A stretch of 8,158 nt of DNA from Chlorobium sp. (GTDB taxonomy: Bacteria; Bacteroidota; Chlorobiia; Chlorobiales; Chlorobiaceae). The stretch is taken from assembly GCA_028277225.1 (NCBI GenBank), contig JANQHB010000054.1:1-8158 (forward strand), in the 5' to 3' direction. Shown in pieces: positions 4,560-8,158 of this stretch. Under the pieces are notes generated by a model. The model was not told where the DNA came from, searched no databases, and was given only the letters and a program-made list of their open reading frames with translations. The position numbers were made by a program, and so were the translations under genes. Each line of letters starts with the position of its first letter. Position 1 is the first letter of the stretch.

Positions 4560-7500
4560 ATGACAGACTCTACAGCACGCATCCATGCAAACAATCCCGC
4601 TCTGAAAGAGCATTTTTATATAACCCGCAAGGCACTTGTCGAACTGAACCTTTCGACCGAATGGCTTGCTGACCTTCCGACTGACCGCAAAGCGGCTGTC
4701 GAAAAGGCTGAAGAGCAGACAGAAACGATCAACCGGCGGCTCAAAGAGCTGCATGGTGACAAAAGAGTAAAGCTCCTGCCCGCTCAGTTTCAGGGCATGA
4801 AGCTGCTGCATGCTGCCGGCCACCTGATCATGAGCAGACTTGTTGCCCGGCAAAGCCCGGAGTTTCTGAATGACATCGAAACATCAACACAAACGGCTCT
4901 CGAAGCGGATGGTTTGTCCGGGTACCTGCATAAATTTATCGACCTCTTCCCACCGCGGGACCTGTTCAACGCGTCACTGACCAGTGAAGAATACCTTGCT
5001 GACGCTCCGAAACGCCTTGGTGCTCTGGAGGAATCGCTTTTTGTCTGGCTCCACAACCAGAATCCCGCACTCGACCAGTTCAGTTTCCTCTTGACCGATG
5101 AGAACCTGCGTGACGACAGCTCATACAAAACCGTTGTCCAGACCTTCCTGGACTCTCTCAAAGGCATGGGTCCTATCGCATCGGGCAACATCGATCCGGC
5201 CGAACTCCTGACCGGCCCGATCCGTCACGCACCCAACTCTCTGCTCGAACAGCTTCGCTATATCAGAATACACTGGAAAGACCTGCTTCTGGACACTCCT
5301 CTCCTCGACATGCTCGACAACAGCATCAGCGCCATACAGGACGAGGATGCCTGGCTGTTTTTCGAAAAGACCGGACAGGACCAGGCAAAACACGGCGGCT
5401 TTTATGAAAAACAGGCCCAGGCCCCGAGTTTTTCCGACCTTGGCAACGAACCGGAAAACTATTCCGTGGATTCGTCCTGGATGCCCGAGGTCGTTATGAT
5501 CGCAAAAAGCACGTTTGTCTGGCTCGACCAGTTGAGCAAGACCTACCGCCGCCCCATCCATCGCCTGCAGGATATTCCAGACCGGGAACTTGACATACTC
5601 GCTGAACGCGGGTTTACCGCGCTCTGGCTTATCGGGCTCTGGGAAAGAAGCCCCGCATCGCAGAAGATCAAGCAGCTCCAGGGCAATCCGGAAGCAAAAC
5701 CCTCCGCCTACGCTCTGGACAGTTACACGATTGCCGATGAACTGGGTGGGTATGAGGGGTACCTCGATCTGCGGAACCGGACCATGATCCGCGGCATAAG
5801 GCTTGCAAGCGACATGGTTCCCAATCATACCGGACTCGACTCGGTTCTGGTCAAGGAAAAGCCCGACTGGTTCCTCAGCACTCACGAACCTCCCTACCCG
5901 GCCTATTCTTACAACGGGCCGAACCTGAGCAGCGATCCCCGTTACGGCATCTTTATCGAGGACGGCTACTGGAACCGCTCCGATGCCGCCGTCACCTTCA
6001 AACGCGTCGACTACGAAAACGGCGATACCCGATACCTCTATCATGGCAACGACGGCACCACAATGCCCTGGAACGATACTGCACAGTTGAACTTTCTCAA
6101 TCCGGAAACCCGTGAAGCGGTCATCCAGCAGATTCTTCACGTCGCAAAGATGTTTCCTGTCATCCGCTTCGACGCTGCCATGGTGCTGGTCAAGCGGCAT
6201 ATCCAGCGGTTGTGGTTCCCTCTTCACGGCCATGCTGCAGGCATACCGTCCAGAAGCGCCTGGTCGATGAGCATGGAGGAGTTCAACAGAAGCATTCCCG
6301 AAGAGTTCTGGCGGGAAGTTGTCGACCGGATCCATGCCGAGGCACCCGACACGCTGCTTCTGGCCGAAGCCTTCTGGATGCTTGAAGGCTACTTTGTCCG
6401 GACGCTCGGCATGCATCGCGTCTACAACAGCGCGTTCATGCACATGCTGAAAAAAGAAGACAACGCCGATTACCGATACCTGATAAAAAACACTCTGGAA
6501 TTCGACGCAGGCATCCTGAAGCGCTACGTCAACTTCATGAACAACCCTGACGAAGATACCGCCATTGCCCAGTTCGGCAACGGGGACAAGTATTTCGGGG
6601 TTTGCGCGATGATGGCCACCATGCCCGGCCTGCCGATGTTCGGTCACGGTCAGGTCGAGGGATTCAGCGAAAAGTACGGGATGGAATATGCGAAAGCCTA
6701 TTATGACGAGCATCCCGACGAGGAGCTCGTCAAGCGTCATGAACGGGAGATTTTCCCGATCCTGAAAAAACGTGCACTCTTTGCCGGTGTGGAAAACTTT
6801 TTCCTTTACGATGTCTTCACACCGAACGGGCAGGTGAATGAAAACATTTTCTGCTATTCGAACCGTCTGGGTGAAGAACGTGCTTTTGTCGCGTATAACA
6901 ACGCATGGGAACATACCAGCGGGTATGCAAAAATGTCTGTGGGTTTCAAAACCGGTAACGGTATCGAACAGCGCTCACTCTGTGAAGGGCTCGGATTCCA
7001 TGACGACAGTACATTTGTGATCTTTCGCGACCACATATCGAAACTCGAATTCATACGCAGGGTTAGCGACTTGCGCGAAAAAGGCATGCAGGTAGTACTG
7101 GGCGGCTACCAGTTCAACATTTTCCTTGACTTCAGGGAAGTACATCCGTCGAAACTCATGCCCTATGACCGTTTGTGCACCGAACTCGACGGAGCGGGTA
7201 TCCCGTCCATTGACAGGGCTGTTCTTGAAATGAGCCTTGCGCCGATACACGAACAGGTCGCACGTTTCTGTTCAGAGGAAAACCTCGATGCATTGTATGA
7301 CGCTGTTCTGGAAGAAAAACCGGAATTCCTGCACGAATCGCTATCCTTTTTCCTCGAAACCTTTGCCCGGGAATTCGGAAAACTGGTCGAACGACCGGTC
7401 GCCATTCCTGAAGGATTGCTGAAACGCGCCTGCAGCTTTGTTGAAACAGCTGCCGGATTCTCTGCAATGGCCACGCTGTCGACCTCGACATCCGAACTCC

Positions 7501-8087
7501 TTGACAACCTTGGTTTCGGTGAAGAAAAGAGCCCGAAATTCAACCACATGATCCTGCTGTATACGCTCTTCCATTCGCTCGACAGGATCCTTGGCAAAAA
7601 TGACCTGCGGAAGAACGGCGTGATCGATGACCTTCTCCTCGAAGGTCCGCTTTCAAGAGTCTTCAATGAAAACTACAACCTTGCCTCGCTCCCGGTCGAT
7701 CAACTGGCTGATCTTTTCTGCTCTCTTCTCGATACACAGATGCCGGTCACAAACATCACCGCCCCGGAAAAATTCCTTGCCAACAATCTGGGGATACTTC
7801 TGGAAGACAATGGCCACAACCATACCGACACCTTTCTCAATGTCAGTCAACAGCACGCAAAACGCTGGTTCAACGCCTCACGCTTCACCCAGCTCTCTTC
7901 ATGGATGGCTGCCGTTGCAATCCTGAACGGCACCGGTGACCGAGAAAAAGAAACGCCATTGACTGATGCAGAGCTTGCATCCTGGACCGAATCCCTGAAG
8001 GACATCAATGAAGAGGCCTTCATCAGCGGCTATGAATGCAGTACGTTCGTGAAGGCGATGGGGAGATTCGTGATTCGTGATTCGTGA
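4560..8087 (+). CDS. Large multidomain GH13 (alpha-amylase superfamily) enzyme
   Basis: About 1,175 residues from ATG 4560; no signal peptide, so probably cytosolic and acting on an alpha-glucan or maltooligosaccharide. Layout: helical N-terminal region (about 1-320); GH13 barrel (about 325-740); beta-rich part (about 740-830); long, mostly helical C-terminal extension. Barrel motifs: I, DMVPNH (418-423); II, IRFDAAM with nucleophile D538; III, LLLAEAF with acid/base E603; IV, NFMNNPDED with D664. Motif IV has Pro where most GH13 enzymes have His before the last Asp. From memory, large GH13 proteins with the same NFMNNPDE motif occur in several phyla and are uncharacterised, so hydrolase versus transglycosylase cannot be decided. 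Start is uncertain: TTG 4527 (GAGG before it) and TTG 4500 are in frame. The last residues (RFVIRDS) and TGA stop lie in the GATTCGT array, so the native C-terminus may have been overwritten. Confidence 0.9.
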   Translation: MTDSTARIHANNPALKEHFYITRKALVELNLSTEWLADLPTDRKAAVEKAEEQTETINRRLKELHGDKRVKLLPAQFQGMKLLHAAGHLIMSRLVARQSPEFLNDIETSTQTALEADGLSGYLHKFIDLFPPRDLFNASLTSEEYLADAPKRLGALEESLFVWLHNQNPALDQFSFLLTDENLRDDSSYKTVVQTFLDSLKGMGPIASGNIDPAELLTGPIRHAPNSLLEQLRYIRIHWKDLLLDTPLLDMLDNSISAIQDEDAWLFFEKTGQDQAKHGGFYEKQAQAPSFSDLGNEPENYSVDSSWMPEVVMIAKSTFVWLDQLSKTYRRPIHRLQDIPDRELDILAERGFTALWLIGLWERSPASQKIKQLQGNPEAKPSAYALDSYTIADELGGYEGYLDLRNRTMIRGIRLASDMVPNHTGLDSVLVKEKPDWFLSTHEPPYPAYSYNGPNLSSDPRYGIFIEDGYWNRSDAAVTFKRVDYENGDTRYLYHGNDGTTMPWNDTAQLNFLNPETREAVIQQILHVAKMFPVIRFDAAMVLVKRHIQRLWFPLHGHAAGIPSRSAWSMSMEEFNRSIPEEFWREVVDRIHAEAPDTLLLAEAFWMLEGYFVRTLGMHRVYNSAFMHMLKKEDNADYRYLIKNTLEFDAGILKRYVNFMNNPDEDTAIAQFGNGDKYFGVCAMMATMPGLPMFGHGQVEGFSEKYGMEYAKAYYDEHPDEELVKRHEREIFPILKKRALFAGVENFFLYDVFTPNGQVNENIFCYSNRLGEERAFVAYNNAWEHTSGYAKMSVGFKTGNGIEQRSLCEGLGFHDDSTFVIFRDHISKLEFIRRVSDLREKGMQVVLGGYQFNIFLDFREVHPSKLMPYDRLCTELDGAGIPSIDRAVLEMSLAPIHEQVARFCSEENLDALYDAVLEEKPEFLHESLSFFLETFAREFGKLVERPVAIPEGLLKRACSFVETAAGFSAMATLSTSTSELLDNLGFGEEKSPKFNHMILLYTLFHSLDRILGKNDLRKNGVIDDLLLEGPLSRVFNENYNLASLPVDQLADLFCSLLDTQMPVTNITAPEKFLANNLGILLEDNGHNHTDTFLNVSQQHAKRWFNASRFTQLSSWMAAVAILNGTGDREKETPLTDAELASWTESLKDINEEAFISGYECSTFVKAMGRFVIRDS

Positions 8088-8158
8088 TTCGTGATTCGTG
8101 ATTCGTGATTCGTGATTCGTGATTCGTGATTCGTGATTCGTGATTCGTGATTCGTGAT
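8065..8158. repeat. Heptanucleotide tandem array (GATTCGT)n
   Basis: Thirteen exact copies plus a partial one, running off the window end. The first three units encode the C-terminus and TGA stop of the GH13 gene. Because 7 is not a multiple of 3, TGA falls in all three plus frames within 21 bp. The minus strand has no stop in any frame. Confidence 0.98.

Noticed and set aside
5121..6914. A 597-codon open frame antisense to the GH13 gene
   Set aside because: It shares codon boundaries with the sense gene, so its stops would need TTA, CTA or TCA sense codons, which are rare in this GC-rich codon usage. The translation has no recognisable domain, and the sense protein has clear GH13 motifs.
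8065..8158. Tandem arrays as possible CRISPR
   Set aside because: Units are 7-8 bp, contiguous and without spacers; no cas gene is present.

Overview
The window reads as accessory chromosome of a Gram-negative bacterium. A green sulfur bacterium (Chlorobiota, Chlorobium/Prosthecochloris-like) is my best guess. It rests on the style of the exopolysaccharide proteins and on intergenic DNA filled with heptanucleotide repeats, and it is an inference, not a proof. Three genes lie on the minus strand, and one large gene plus one doubtful small ORF lie on the plus strand.

Minus strand, in transcription order: a short secreted SLBB-domain protein (3358-3936), a fused Wzz-type chain-length regulator/BY-kinase of 801 residues (609-3014), and a small four-helix-bundle protein of the '23S rRNA intervening sequence' family (85-435). 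The first two are typical partners in synthesis and export of capsule or exopolysaccharide. No glycosyltransferase, polymerase, flippase or phosphatase gene is visible, so this is only the edge of such a locus or an isolated pair.

Plus strand: a putative 42-residue ORF with a strong Shine-Dalgarno sequence (4106-4234), then a gene of about 1,175 residues for a large GH13 (alpha-amylase superfamily) enzyme (4560-8087). The catalytic domain sits between long helical extensions. Three catalytic acidic residues are recognisable, but the usual motif IV histidine is replaced by proline. It may act on an alpha-glucan such as glycogen; nothing in the window shows a link to the exopolysaccharide genes beyond position.

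The most unusual content is between the genes. There are at least eight tandem arrays with a period of 7 bp (or 14 = 2x7) and one with a period of 8, using different words (ATAGGTA, TACCTAC/TACCCAA, ATCGTGA, CTCGTCA/CTTGTCT, TATTACC, GATTCGT, TCAACANN). Each predicted ORF stops inside an array or within about 25 bp of one. Two near-identical 31-32 bp segments at 3089-3189 are each followed, on the minus strand, by a different heptamer array, and the core of that leader (CTATCTT) recurs beside two more arrays. The window starts and ends inside arrays, so copy numbers at the edges are unknown.
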